Assembly (NCBI RefSeq): GCF_028769735.1
Contig: NC_088176.1
Location: 18,909,501 to 18,973,500 of the forward strand
Origin: Zonotrichia leucophrys gambelii
Taxonomy: Eukaryota > Chordata > Aves > Passeriformes > Passerellidae
Direction of reading: 5' to 3'
Length of the DNA: 64,000 nt
Shown: one piece after another, positions 11,701 through 25,010 of the stretch
Numbering within the stretch: position 1 is the first letter of the stretch
How the letters are laid out: the number at the start of each line of letters is the position of its first letter
Position numbers and translations under genes: made by a program
Notes under the pieces: generated by a model
Seen by the model: only the letters and a program-made list of their open reading frames with translations
What the model was told of the DNA's origin: nothing
Database searches by the model: none

Positions 11701-14700
11701 ACATAATATTTACATTTTTTAGGTCACCTTTGCTGGGGCTGAGAAGATGCTTTCTTTCATTTTATTTCGCAGAGTTAAGTGTGGACTGGAAACATCAGTG
11801 TGTTTTTACCCACTAGATGAGTGGCTCTTTGATCCTTCCTTCTCTCATCACTGTGGCTTGAAGCCTGATCCACAGTAGGCTTCACAGAGTATTGGGGGTC
11901 TGTGAGTAGTTAAGGCATACAGAATGAGATTTCTGCAGCCCCTTCTGAGCTGTACATCTGACTCACAGACTGATACTGTCACTAATGAGACTGGACTCTG
12001 AAACCCAGGTAGTTCTTGTCCATCCTGGAGTTTTGATATCCTTCACTAAGCAAAAGTCATCCTATCCAAGTGTCTAGGGAGAGGCAAGCACACAGTATGA
12101 TGCGTACCTTTTCAGATAACACCTGCCCTCCAAGCCAAGCATCAGATCAATGAGTTATAGATACTGGAATCTCGGTTGTATCTTCAGAGCTGCATTTCCC
12201 CCATCTCTCCCACTGAAGAACAGGTTTTTCAGAACAGGTGATCTTTTGAAGGAGATATGTGAGTTGATAGGAAGGAGAAGCCATTGCTCCAATGGGCCAA
12301 AGGCCAAGAAATAGCAGGATTTATTACACAGAACTAACTTCCACCATGACAGAATCATATTATCATATTGTCATACAACCTGCACCTTCAGAAAATACAC
12401 ACCCTTGGAAGAGTCCAGCTTGAAAATAAGACCTGAGGTGATACAAGCCATTTGTGTAGAGGGAGGAAGGGAGAACACTGGAGGAGAAATAGAACAGGTG
12501 ACAAGAGCAAAAACACACAGAACACACTTGATTACCAAATGTCACAGCAAGTCAGGATTTTACATTTAGCCCAGACACCACTTGTGACAGAGGGTGATAT
12601 CACCAGCAGGGTGTTATCCACAATGAAGCCCTTTCCTTTAAAAAGGCAAAGCACATCTAGCTCAGAACTCACACAAGTTGTGCGAGTTGTCCTAGATGAC
12701 ACTGGGTCCATGAGTCCAAAACATACAGATTGATTTATTTTTAACTCCTGATACAGGCAGAAATTCAGAATAAAAGCTTTACTCCTTCCTGTCCGGTAGG
12801 AACATCATCAGTGTCTATTTAAAGAAGGAACTGGTCCTAGAGTTGAAGAGAAGACTGAAATCTAACTTTGGAAGTGATCAGGGAAGTTGCAAAACTCCAC
12901 AGCTTTTGGTGTTTTCTTCACCTCAGCTAGCCAGAGAAGCTGCCATAACCTGGCTGGTGAGGCAGGTGGTGTGTGGCACTGCAGCCTGGCTGAGTGTTCC
13001 AGCAGCTGCTGACAGGGGCAATGGTGAAATCTGGGGCAGGAGGGACAAGGGGTGGATGTTACACAGCACATGCTGTCTGCTGGTGTGACGAGGAGAATCC
13101 CAGAAGCAGGATACACAGATTCAACAGCTCAATGAAAGAAAGAGGCAAATTAGACATCTCATAGGAGCGAGAAGGAAGATACTAACAGGCCCCCACTTGA
13201 GAACACCAGAACCCATCTTGGAAACCTGGCAGTCATGTCATTTTAGACTGAGCATCCTTCAGAACAGCTATTGCCTCCCATCACGCTTTACACAGCACCC
13301 ACCACCACAAACCCCAGCTGAGATGGGACAACCAGGCCATGAAGAGCAGCAATGAAAACAGAACAGAACAAACTCAGTTTATGCAACGTCCCTCAAGCAG
13401 AAAGCAGACACAGTGAGGTGCAAATGCCTCTAGTGAATCTGAAAGCAAGTCCTCTTTAAGGCCAGAATTGGACAAATTGCACCTATAGTTGCACAAACTG
13501 ATGAAAAGCCTGAGTGACTCAAAACCTAGGGAGGCTCATGGAAAATCAGGGCTGGGAAAGTGAGGAAGAAAATCAAACCCTCCTGGTACAGCTGCAACCT
13601 CCCGCAAGTCAGCAGTGGGTGCTTCAAGATTCTATCCACCACAACCACACCAAATTCAGACTGTGCCAGCACGGCAGTTTGAGGTGAAACAGTCAAGTAG
13701 CTGAATACCAAGGATAAATAAGATTTCTGCTAATCCTGCTTTCACAGCAGGATACTAGAAAATTTAGCTGACCTTTGTTAAATAAGCTCAATGGGTCCCT
13801 TGAGAGATGGTGAATTACTGTGAGTGAGCAAAGAATGTCTGCCCTGGGCTATAGCCTGCAGAGAGAGTTTTTTCTTACACAAGAGGCTGCAATCCACCCC
13901 ATTTCACTGGACAGTGTATTTCTTTTATTCCACAGGGAATAGGCCATCCCAAGCCACTGCAAGGCAAGCCAGTAGTGCTACATCTGTAGAACACCTCTCA
14001 GCAGCATAGGAGACACTCCATACCACATGGCTTTTCAGCGGTGGCACTGGAAACTCTCACCAGGAAATCTGAGCTGCCAACAGAGCACTTCTTGCCCCAG
14101 GATGTCACTGCCATGGCTGCCTGTTTCCCTGCTCACAGGTTTGCCCTCTGGATTGCCAGCACATGCACCTGTGCAGGGTCTCCAGGGGATAATGAAGGAG
14201 AGACAGCAACCTGGAGACAAGCCCATCACAGACTTTGACGGCACAGGGTCCCTGCACTAACGTACTGTCAATCCATTGGCAAAACATGGGCCAAACCAGT
14301 ACCACAGCCAGATGCTGTCAGACCAAAATTTCATTGCTACACACACATTTCCTTTGGGAAATAAAAAAAATTTAACACCTGTCCACCCGTTCCAGCTAGA
14401 CTAGCTGGGATTTAGACCACCTCATCTAACTGGCTGAGGAAGCAGATGAGAGAGCAAGGTAACACAAAGCTTTTTCATTTGTGTTCTGGCTGAAGTGGAT
14501 TTGATGAGACACAGAGGTCACAAAGGGTGACATCAGTTGAGACATTATTAACATGTTGCAGCAGAAGCTACAGGCTATTTCCTTTCCAGGTGTAATAAGA
14601 CAGAAACAGTATTACAAACCTGCATCTAAGATCTCCCATTCAGCATCTAACAAGCTGGATCAGAAAGCCCGGGCCAACTTTTTTACAGTGAACCAAGCTA

Positions 14701-17319
14701 GGACAAATCTCACCTGGAAAAAATATGTCCAGAACTACATTTATGGGTATCCACAATTGCTCCAGGTGCCACTACTTTTTTCTTTCACAACCTCAAGTAA
14801 TAAGAAGGAGTAGAGATGGGAGAATTGCAATCAAACTACCCTTTTCCATTTCTCATTCTTTAAGCAAGCCCTGAGTACCTGGATAGACAAATACCTGGAC
14901 TGTCCACTCATAGCAAATTAAAAACAAAAAGTATGCTTCAGACTTTGACCACCCTTTATTTCTCTCTCTCTCATCTCCCCCAATTCTGACCTCTCCAAAG
15001 TTCTCAACTGAAACAAATCCCAGATTCCAGTGTCCATAAAAACAGGAACATTTTTATTTTTGTTTTGAAGCCTAATTCAATGACCCTGCTGAGGTGGGGG
15101 TGGGTAAGGAAACAAGATCATTCATCGTGGCTGAGCAGTACAATTCCATTTGCCAGGCTCTGAAATGAGAGATACTGCTGATGAAGTCAAAAAAGGAAAA
15201 TACTCCTCTGTGTCATTTTTCTCCTTTTCCCCACCCCAAGTCTGTTTTATGCCTTGCCCCCTCTCTACCCCCTCAGTCTCCCAGCAGGCTCTCTGAAGAT
15301 AAAGGGGGAGAGAAGCAGAAAGATTGGTATCTTTCTCAAGGGAAGCCCACACCTCTCAATATTCAGAATACTGAATATGAAATGTCAGAGGAGTTATCAA
15401 TCTTACTTTGAAAGCACAAGGAGCTTTATTTGTTAGTGCAGGATGCAAAAGGGGTCTTCCAGAGCCATTCACTGACTCTTCAAAGCACATTTCACCACTG
15501 GAAGTTTGTGATTGCTCACTCTACCTAGTGTCCAAGTAGGAAAGGGAGACACATTCAGTCCATCTGTCCTAGGCAGCAAAGGAAGGTGTAGACAAGTAGA
15601 AGAATATACAATGGCAGCAGAGCTGTGCAGAGGAGCAGCATGAGGTGAGGGCCAATTCTTAGTTAGTAGAAAGTCATATGTTCCTTCAATTAGCTTCTAA
15701 GACATGATGATGCAACTCAAAACATGTAAGGAAATTAATCAAATTCTGTTGACATCAATGACCACAGTGTCTGTGGAACCAGTTGAGCCTGAATCTTTCC
15801 CTCCACCGTAGGCTCATCTCTTATCATCAAGATATCAGCATTCTTCCTTACCTTTTCCTTAACTTCAGTGCAAGCAGACAAGAAGCCATAGTGAGAATCA
15901 GAGTGCAGCCTGAGATATGACAAATAGCTCCAACTCAATAATCACATACTACAAAGCAGTATGGAGAACTGGATCCTGGCTGACTGGATCCTGGCAGAGC
16001 AGAGGGAGAGGGCAGGTTAGGCTCCAGTGAGATCAGTGGAAAACACTACTGGTAGGGCATCTCCAAAAAAAAACAAGAGATACCTATATACACAAATTGT
16101 CAGCACTAAGTTTCCAAGTGAAAGACAGGCCAGCTCTGTGACAAGCAAAGATTGGGGCAGGACTGCTCACTGGTGAAGAAAGATAGCAGTGGGGCCATAG
16201 GCTGCAGATATGTCTGGTCTGTCTGGCTTGCCACCTCCTTGTCAGCCCCACAGTTCAGGAGGCTGACATTCCTAACCATTTCCTATTTTCTGCATTGTGT
16301 AATCCACAGCCTTCAAGAGTGCACACCATCCCACTTCAGGGCAGCCAGTAGGGAGAGGTTTCAGTCTTCCCCACCTCATCCCTCTGACTACTCCCTGACT
16401 TTATACCCAAACATCAGTGGTTGTATATGAACAAGACAGTATGCCATCCAGCTCTCTCTTCACTTGCTACCAAATTACAGACAAACCAGATATGTGCTGG
16501 TTCCAGGAACCTACAAGAGATCATGTGTGTTGTTCTCTGACCAACATTTTCAAACCTTGAAAATAAAGATTTGATTCTTAGTTGTACATTTTCTACTAAC
16601 TAAGAATATTCTGCTGCTGAAAAGTTAGTGTAAGTAGCACACCTATTCAGGGGATGGGATAGGAAACCTGGGCACCCCACAGTATTCAGTGCATCCTGTT
16701 TAAGAACCAGCTTGGGGAGACAAGTACAACTCACTTGATTCCCAGGGAGCTACACTGATTCAAGTTGACTAAATATTCAGACCTTAAGTTCCATACAGGA
16801 AAGTTTGAAAATGCTGGACTGCTGCTGTTTCCTGCAGAGCCAGCATGTGTAAATGAGGTGCTGTTGTTTATGACAGACCACTGTGCAGAAAAATTCCCCT
16901 GGTCTCAAATGTGACCTCTCCATCGGAGGTCACCAAAAAGTCATCAGTGATTTCATCAGATATCAACCAACTCAATTGCCCTTACGTGCACACGCAGCAG
17001 TAGCAACGCACAGGTCACACTCATTTCCTTGTGTGAGTCAGTCACTCTGAGCCCAAGGCCACCAGTTAGAAGAAAGAAAGATCGTCTGAGATCCTGAATT
17101 AGATTTCTGCTCTTGGCTCAGATCTCATTCTCAGAAATATGCCTACTGAGTGATTACAGGAATAATACACCCAGTTTAGTGTTACAAGAGGCTGTCCTAG
17201 GGACAAGGGGCTGCACAATGGCATCTACCGACACCCCAACTCAGCTGTAGATGTGCTCTGGCATATTTACCCTGTGGATTTGTATGGTTGTTGCCCAATG
17301 TTAGCTTGGGAAAGACAAT

Positions 17320-17470
17320 AAAGAGATGAAAGAATAATACAGACATGAGGGCGACTGTTTTCCAAAGAGGAAACATTTGCTCTAGCTGCTAATGATTTAC
17401 AGGGTCACGTTATTCACTGTTGACATATTTTATTGTCATTATTTATCACACTCACTCCAGGAGCCCTAAG
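17320..17470. promoter_or_regulatory. Candidate distal element
   Basis: AT-rich unique block with gaaagaataatacagac, gctgctaatgatttacagg, cacgttattcactgttgac and attttattgtcattattta. TAAT cores are clustered. Confidence 0.3.
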
Positions 17471-18827
17471 GAACCCTGCACAGGAACTTGGGCCGTGTAG
17501 CACAAGGTGATGTACAAATACAGAGAGCTGTCAGGGGGGTAAAGGCACCGGAGTCCTGCCAGCTGCTGCCACTGCAGAAGATACTGCAGATTCACAGCAG
17601 GACATAAAAAGGCAGTAGGGGGAAGATGGCAGGTGTCCAGAGTGCCAGAGTATTTCTCAGCTCAGCACAGAACAAAAAGATTCTCTTCACTCCATCAAGT
17701 TTATAGAGTTAAGTTCACAATTGCTAAATGCTTGCATCATTTTTAATGCTTTCTTACTGGCCACAAGGCTGTCAAAATGCAGAGTAACTGCCTGCGCAGT
17801 CAGAATCCTGAACAGGAGATTACCCAATAATAATAATTATTGTTATTGGTATTATTACTACAGATTTATATCTCTATCATCATCTCTCTATCAAGAGAGA
17901 TGTTGTATACTCTCCTCATGAAATAACATTTGCTTTGCTCTTCACAGAAGAATTAGAGGCTTTACAGGCAAAAATATATTGGCAAGTTACTCCAAAAGCA
18001 CTCCAAGAAGGCAGAGGTCTACATCAAATATGTACATTTGCACCTATTTAGTCTATGATCACTTTTGTAGTGGTGTAAATCAGGAGTAATGCTCCAGACA
18101 CTCGGCTAATACACATCAGTGCAGTTCACTGATTTCATATAAAAACCCTGCAGACATTAGACAGGGAGAGAGTGCAATCAGACCCTGTCCGAGATCACCC
18201 CGTGTCCATATGCTGTTATTCATTACAAAGTATGATCTCAGTGCCTAGGGGCTCCTAGGAAGGCCAAAGTCCCCTCCACTACATTCTGCACTGATCAGTA
18301 ATGACATACAGCACCTGCTTCAACAATTTGCAATGAAAGCAGACAGAAACCAGGTATATTCTGGTTACATTCTCAGATGATGAAAATACTGCCAAGTCTT
18401 GCAATTACATGGTGAGCCCATACAAGTCACAATTTTTCTTCAAGTCTCAGCTCTCAGTCTAGTGAGCTGATGAGATCTTGGAGAAAAAGGCTACTTTTTC
18501 ACTTAGAGAAGCCTTACAACTCAGACCTCCAGGCTGGCCTTTCTGCCCATTTCTGATTTCCAGCTGCATCTTCAGCGCGTGGGTGAGTTGGCTCTCAATT
18601 CTATCTATGCTATATCAGTCTAGAAGAAACAAGAAGTCCAAAGAACAAAACAATGGGAAAGAAAGAATGGTTAACAAATGCCACTACAACCCTTGTGAGT
18701 CAAAACTAACACAAACTTTTCAAACTGAATGTTCACTCTGCCTGAACTTGAGTCAGAATTTCCAGTTCAACCTGCATATTGATTTTACTTAATTATTATC
18801 CAAATCTAAAGAAATAATTTCTCTGTC

Positions 18828-18864
18828 AAAAAAAAAAAGAAAAAAAAAAAAGAAAAAAAAAGAA
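18828..18864 (+). repeat. A-rich tract
   Basis: Runs of A separated by single G. Confidence 0.95.
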
Positions 18865-19024
18865 ATACCAAGACACATTAGGAAAGAGAAAACACCCACC
18901 ACTGCTCCAAGACAGTGGTGGGAGCTATGCAAAGCTGGCAGCCACAACCCTCCCTGCTCTGGTGATACAGTGCCTGTACCAGAAGAAGGACCCTCTTCAG
19001 GACCTTTCTGCACCTCAGCATGAA

Positions 19025-19225
19025 ATCACTGGATGAGGTCAGAAGGAATTATGGGGACTGTCATATTCAATCATCCTGTCCAAACCAAGACCAACAAGAG
19101 GAGGTTGTTCAGGGTAGTGTCCAGTCAGTTTTTGAACATCTCCACAGGTGGAGACCCCATAAGCTCTCTGTGAAACCTATTCTAGTGTTTGACCACCCTA
19201 TAGCAATAGGTACATGGCTCACATG
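19025..19225 (-). mobile_element. CR1 LINE fragment
   Basis: The + strand reads the reverse complement of a CR1 3' region: aggaattatggggac, atcatcctgtccaa, aggttgttcagggtagtgtc, cagtcagtttttgaacatct, ccacaggtggagaccccata, ctctctgtgaaacctattct and agtgtttgaccacccta. The word order matches CR1 throughout. The copy is about 200 bases, 5'-truncated and diverged, typical of sauropsid genomes. Confidence 0.85.
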
Positions 19226-19472
19226 TGGAGATATTCAGCCATCTCTTAACCTGATTTGTTCACCATGTGTCAGAAATTAAATAAAATAACTCACTGTCCC
19301 TAGTCAGCATGTTACAGTAGTGTAAGAAACCTACTGCAATAACACTTGGAGCCCAGCTGGAGCTCAGGAGCCCATATGTTACATCTGTCACACCACGAAC
19401 AGACCAGACACAAAGAGAGAGAAAGAGGATATAGAGAAGTGGCATGGTTCAGCTCAGTTCATACAACAGAAA

Positions 19473-19529
19473 GGACTAAACCCAGGGTCTCTGAATCCTC
19501 TGTTCACAGCATCAGGAGAACCATGCTAA
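19473..19529 (-). other. tRNA-like A and B box pair, possible SINE remnant
   Basis: On the - strand TTAGCATGG (from 19529) and GGGTTTAGTCC (to 19473) are spaced roughly as the internal promoter boxes of a tRNA gene. No cloverleaf was confirmed. It is probably an old SINE or a chance match. Confidence 0.2.
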
Positions 19530-22264
19530 CACATTCACATTGAAGCATTTATGTTCTGCTTTGCCACCAACACTGGTGATATTTTTCATAGTAAGTACAG
19601 GCTGTTACAAGTTTAGCCTTTACCTTTTCCTGTTCACAGATCCAAAAAAGTCTTTCTAGAAGATAAGTTTCTTGTTTGAGTATTCCATACATAAGGAACA
19701 TGCTCAAACCTCAGTTGCAGCAATTCCCCTTCAGAAGAACTTTCATTCCAATGTAAGATATCTGAGGTCACTAAAGATATCTGTCTAACTACTGCAATAT
19801 GGATAAATCATGGAAAGAGCAAATAGCCACAAAGCAGGAATTTTCTGATGGACCAAGAGCCACATATGTCTACAGGCCTCTTAGAAGGTCATCTTCTCAT
19901 TAAAACTGCCAGGTGCAAACACATATCCCCTGTGGTCTGTGATCTCATTGTAGGGCTGTGCAACCTCTCTGTCCAGGGCAGGGACACAGCTGCTCTGAGA
20001 AGTTCCACTTTTTGCATTTGTTGCCTTCTGCCAGCAGTTTTCTGGTTAAAGGCAAAGCTGAGGGAAAGTTAAAGAGCAGCAACAGCTGCTCCGGTGCCTT
20101 CCCCAGATGTTCAGCTATGTTCAGCCGGTTAACAGTTTGAGAAATCATTCGTCAGCAAAGGTTTTTCCTGCCTTGCAGGCTTATCTCTGAAACAATATGG
20201 TACTTACAGAAAAACTCATTCTCACCCTGCCACACTTAGCACCTAAAAACCCCTTGTCATTTCATAACCCACCACAGACTCTCTATTCTCTCTTTGGGTT
20301 GTAGAAATTATTTGGTGCCTTGATGGACAGAGATGTGAAGAGGCACCCACCCAGTAAAGACTATCTGCAGGCACTCACAAAGGTTAATCCAAACGTTTCA
20401 TGAATTTTAAAAGTTGACCCAGTTTTTCTGAATCCTGTGCTTCAGCATGTCCCCCTGCTAGAGTGCTTTCTTCAGCTCATTATCATTCAATTACTGTTAT
20501 GATTCTCTGTTACAGGGACTGATTGCAGAGGTCAGTGAAAGGAAGATTACAAGGAGTGTTAATGTTGGGATTAGGGTATGGTGGAGATCAGGGTGGAGCA
20601 GAGTGGCTCATGTCCAGAGTTACAGCCAGTCAAATTACAAACAGCAAAGGGCAGTTTAAGAAGGCCAGAGTTAGGACCTCTTAACACCAGGTATCAAGGA
20701 CTTGGAAGTGAACCACAGTGACAAGAGCTAATTGCCGGCGGGATACAGTCAGGACAAATTACAAGTGTTAACTGCCAATTAAAATGACAGGGCCAATATC
20801 AGGGCCACTACAAAGATCAATTATGGGATTACAGCAAAGGCCTACAAGTACATAAGAACAAAGCCCACCTGCAGCCACACGGAGAAACTCAGATGAGGAG
20901 CTTCCAAAAGTGGGAGAAGACTTTGCCTTGAGGCAGCTGAAATACAGAGGCCCAGCCTCTCACAGCTGGCACAGCTGAGTTCCAGGGAAGTTCAGGAAAC
21001 AATGCTGCTTTACTCCAGCTGGGGTTTCAGCTGTGAGGCTTTTCTGGTGGTAGGAGTAAGATATGACTTTGGTTGTAAAAGACCTACCAAGAAGAGCAGG
21101 AGACAGATGTCTTTACAAAGGGCTCACTGGAAAAAGAGCACAGCTCTATCAGCCTGAGGAACAAGCCAGGTGTGAAAACCAAACCTCCTGTATTGCTTCT
21201 TTGCTGATGTTGACACCAGTGAATCTGGGATCAGAGGTTTTAAACTCAGCCTTGCTCTTTCTGTGCTTAATTAGCTGTCCATCCATAAGCACATCATGCA
21301 GTGTGTGAAAAGGTTCCTCGGACCTCTGGTGAGCACTCCAGTCATTTCAGAGCAACAGACAGAGCTTTATGAATAACTTTAGAGAATTTTTCCTCTGTCT
21401 GCAGAACGCTCACATTGCACTTAGGACCTGACACATATTCTGAGCTCACATAGACATTCTCGCCCCCTTTGAAGACATCTGGACATAGATATTGTACAAT
21501 CAGGAGAGGGGTATAAAAGTGCCATCTCTCTTTTGCCCTCCAAAGCAATCTAGGTGAGGATGAGGCCAGAGCTTAAGGTGGGCAGGTAGAGAAGCCACAC
21601 TGGGCTGGAGGGACAGATGTGCAGATTTTCCTAGAGCCTGAACTTTGATTTGTTCAAAGAAAGATGCCCTTGTTCAGATATCCCTTGTTCAGGGATATTA
21701 CAATTGCAAACTCTGTTCTGCATTTGCTCTCCCCTTGTATCAATCTACCAATACCTTGATCCCAGCTTGGAACAAAATTGCTTAGTGCCCACAGAGACTG
21801 AACACATCCACCTTTGGGGCAGAATAGATCACTCCAGAATCTTTCACACATGGAGGAGACTGATTCTCTGCATGCCAATCCTAGAAAGATCAAATTACAC
21901 AGTCCTAAATACACAGAAGCTGCACAGATTTCTTAACCCACACTGAAGTTAACTGCAATCCAACAGCACACCTGTCTCAGCAGCACAATGGAGATGACAC
22001 CAAAACCTCATCCCAAAAAGTCTGGCATTCCTACCCTAGCTTTGCACCTGCCCTTACACTGCCCAGCTCCCAAGTTACACCAGAGCACAATTTGTCCAGG
22101 CTACCAAACAATCTCCTTTCTACTGGCTGGACAAGATCCCCTCAGTCCTGTGCTGTGCAGAGGCAGCCAGTCAGAGCTGCACTGCCTCCTCAGCTCACCC
22201 CCAAGATGCTGCTGTAAATCCAAAGAGAGATTATCTTACCTGCCACAGTGTTGCCTCCTTGACT

Positions 22265-22400
22265 GCCAGCAACGGCAAAGGGACTGGTGAAAAATGCTGT
22301 AAATTAATTAACATCAGACCTCTTGTAGCTGTTTGTTACTGTAAACAAACATTTTAATATGCAGTAATTAATTAAATCTGCCATGCTGTCCCCCTCCTCC
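22265..22400. promoter_or_regulatory. Candidate distal element, homeodomain and forkhead motifs
   Basis: Within about 75 bases there are two TTAATTAA palindromes (22304-22311, 22368-22375) flanking an inverted forkhead-type pair, GTTTGTT at 22331-22337 and AACAAAC at 22344-22350. AATATGCAG lies between them and the second palindrome. The near-symmetrical layout is unusual and unique in the window. Confidence 0.4.
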
Positions 22401-24124
22401 CATTGATCTTTCTTCAGCTTTTCTTCTGCTCTGCCTCATCTTTTTCGCTTGGTGAAACAGATCACTTGCAAACAGAGACACAGCTTTCCCAATGGTCCAA
22501 CTGCAGCGACCCAATTCAAAGAGATCACTTTCCTCTTCTTAATCAAATGTTGGAATTTTTTTTGCCCACACATCTGGGTTTTTTCCCTCCTCCTGTGCAC
22601 ATTCTTTTCTCTCTGACATTTTCCTTCCCACTTATCAAATGCAAAAGCTAAATTAATTGTGTTTAATAAAAAAATTAAACAACATCCCAACACTTACCAG
22701 TTGTTCCCCAGACAAAAAAAAAAAAAGAAAAAAAGAAGAAAAAAAAAAAGAAAAAAAAACTTAGATTATCTATCTTGGCACAAACCATTTCCCTTCATCA
22801 GAATCTTTCCAGCCTCCTCCTCTTACAGCTCAGCTCTTTTATTCTCTCAACTCTAAACTGAGCCCTAAGTTTCCTCTTAAGCTGTAGGCAAGCTGTACCA
22901 GGCACTCAGAAAAAACACATGTTCCAGTTAAGTTTTCCTATTAGCTCCAGCTAACACTGTCACAACCAGTAGAAAGCACAAACCCAGCATTCCAGTCAGA
23001 ATGGGTGGAAAAGCATCAAGGAGCAGGAAGAGTAGGGCTGTTCCATGACAGGATATAAACCAAGACCCAGAGGTGGCTGAGCAGCTGCAACACTCACCAG
23101 TTAGAGTGCAGTTTCACAATATCTAGACATGACTGCCAGAAGAGCACCCATGAGCATTCCCTTCCTGCCCCCCCACCCCAAGGTGTGTCTTCACACTTTA
23201 CAAATTGGCTGTGAAACAATACGCTTTCTGTGGGTTGACATGGGGCTATTTCAGGGGCACACTAAGCCCAGGTACCAACATGTCATAGGGAGGTGGCAGC
23301 TAAGGCAGGGACATGGAAACACAATAGAGATATGAGGAGAGGGACTCCAAGGACACTTAGGCCAGTGCCCTTTTCCACAATCACAGCAAATAACATTTGG
23401 ACGTGCCCTGCCCAGTCTAAGTTCCATTTGGCATGTTCACATCACTGCTCTGACCCAAAAATTATGGTAATACTTGAACAGACAGAGTGCATAGGTTTGT
23501 TGGATGAGGACTGGGATTTAGGAGCATCTCTCTACGTGCATACAGATGGAGGCAAGTGTATGACAATGAATTTACAGAAAGGTGTGCTCATATAATAAAT
23601 GCTATGGTAATGCATACTCTTCGTGGAATGAACTCTTTCCTTGATAGGCTGTAGCAGTTTCATGTTCAGACAACATTTCCAAAGACACCCAACAAAATTT
23701 TAATCCCATGGGGAAAAAAAACTGTTGGTGTGTGTGGAGTAAAGCCAGCACTAGTTGAAGTGGGAGGCAGATGGAGCAGAAAGGAACTGCAGTTCCTCAC
23801 CAAGACTGGGTTATACTGCTGCAGGGAGAAGTTGCCCTTCCTGGCAACCACAACTACCTAAAGAACAGAGCCAGGGCCAGGAGGAGGGTGAACTGTGAAC
23901 CCCTTTGTGCTATCCTGGTCATTTGATGCAACCCCTATTCCTTCTAGAGAACAGAATTTCTGCAGACCTTACATTTGCCAAGCAGAAGAGCACCAGCTCT
24001 CAATCACAGGGGGAGAGTGCCCTAACCTCCACAAGGCTGTCGGGGTGTGCAAGGCTGCCTCATACTTTCTAAATTGTGGGCTTTGCCACAAAACGTGGCT
24101 TCAGTGAAGCCAACCACAGTCATG
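22401..24124. other. Intergenic DNA
   Basis: Ordinary sequence apart from the A-rich tract at 22713. No gene was recognised. Confidence 0.5.
22713..22760 (+). repeat. A-rich tract
   Basis: About 48 bases of A with single G interruptions. Confidence 0.95.
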
Positions 24125-24370
24125 AGTACCCAGCCCCTCTAAGGAGCAGGCCTTGTATTTGCGGTTTTATTATCCATTTTTCTTTTAATGTCCTGCACAC
24201 TTGAGAAACCCTGTGTGAGAGTCAGAATGAGAGAGAGAGAAAGAGAGAGAGCTCATCATGCCCATAAAAGGGACAGATTCTGATTAGCTGAAGTTATAAA
24301 AATGATTTATACTTGCAAACATTATTTCTACTTGTATTGTTTGCCTGCAAGCGTTAACATCACGTCATGG
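24125..24370. promoter_or_regulatory. Candidate distal conserved-type element with GAGA run
   Basis: It contains tgcggttttattatcc, tttcttttaatgtcctg, a GAGA run at 24230-24252, ttctgattagctgaag, aaaaatgatttatacttgc and cgttaacatcacgtcatgg. Together with the block at 24680 it forms a pair of enhancer-like sequences about 36 kb upstream of PAX2. Confidence 0.35.
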
Positions 24371-24679
24371 ACACTGTAGCCAGGCTCAGTCATCCCTTGA
24401 GACAGGACAGATGGCTAACGTCCCCTTCCTATCAAAGAAACCCCAGAATGCAGAATTGGGGTGACCAGAAGAAAGACTTTGCTCTGGCTCTTGGCACTTC
24501 CGAGCCTCATGGGAACATTCATCCTCACGCAGCCAAAACAGAGTCCCAGGCATCAAGAAGAGCAATCCTGATGTCAGCTCCTTCTCTGTGCTTGGCATTT
24601 CTCAAACAGGAGAAGCATGCTGAGTCCTGCCTATATTGTGCACTTTCCCCGCCTCCTGCCAGCCCAGATCTGGGTTTAT

Positions 24680-25010
24680 TTCCTCATCCGTGATTATTGT
24701 AAAGAGGAGCAGAATGAAATGCAGATGCAAAACATGCTCGTAAGAATTTCCTCTCTCTCTCTCCCCCATCTGCCAGAGAATAGATTTTAATCTTTAATCC
24801 ATGAGCAATCAGCGAACACTAGCGAATTGCAAATTACAGATGTTTTACTGTCTTTGGCATTTTTAGCTTCCTCGCTTCCCCACTGCCACTCAGTGTCTTT
24901 CTCACATCCTCCCCTCTTCTGCATTCATCGAATGCCACGCGCCATCACCAAAACCATATGACACTGTCATCATTTGGTAATTAAACCTTTACTCACTTTA
25001 AATACGCAAA
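24680..25010. promoter_or_regulatory. Candidate distal conserved-type element
   Basis: Unique sequence with gtgattattgtaaagagg, agattttaatctttaatcc (TAATCC core), gcgaattgcaaattacag, catttggtaattaaacc and ctttaaatacgc, plus rare CpGs (gcgaacactagcgaattg). The texture differs clearly from the surrounding repeat-bearing DNA. Confidence 0.4.

Larger units (their letters stand above)
7161..17319. other. Intergenic DNA without a supported gene
   Basis: About 10 kb of ordinary sequence. Only short, unrecognised frames occur (longest 157 residues, 9145-9618). Purine-rich DNA lies at 11339-11369, and an imperfect 15-bp direct repeat (actggatcctggctg) at 15968-15997. The MIR-like and tRNA-like patches are listed separately. 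Confidence 0.6.
17471..22264. other. Intergenic DNA
   Basis: No supported gene. It contains an (ATT)n-like stretch at 17826-17860, A-rich DNA at 18828-18864, the CR1 fragment at 19025 and a tRNA-like patch at 19473-19529. Positions 20510-20870 have a repeated-word texture (attacaa, cagtcaa, agggcca) that may be an old dispersed repeat I could not identify. Confidence 0.5.

Noticed and set aside
22713..22760. Poly-A tracts as tails of processed pseudogenes
   Set aside because: No gene-like body or flanking target duplication was seen next to this or the other A runs.
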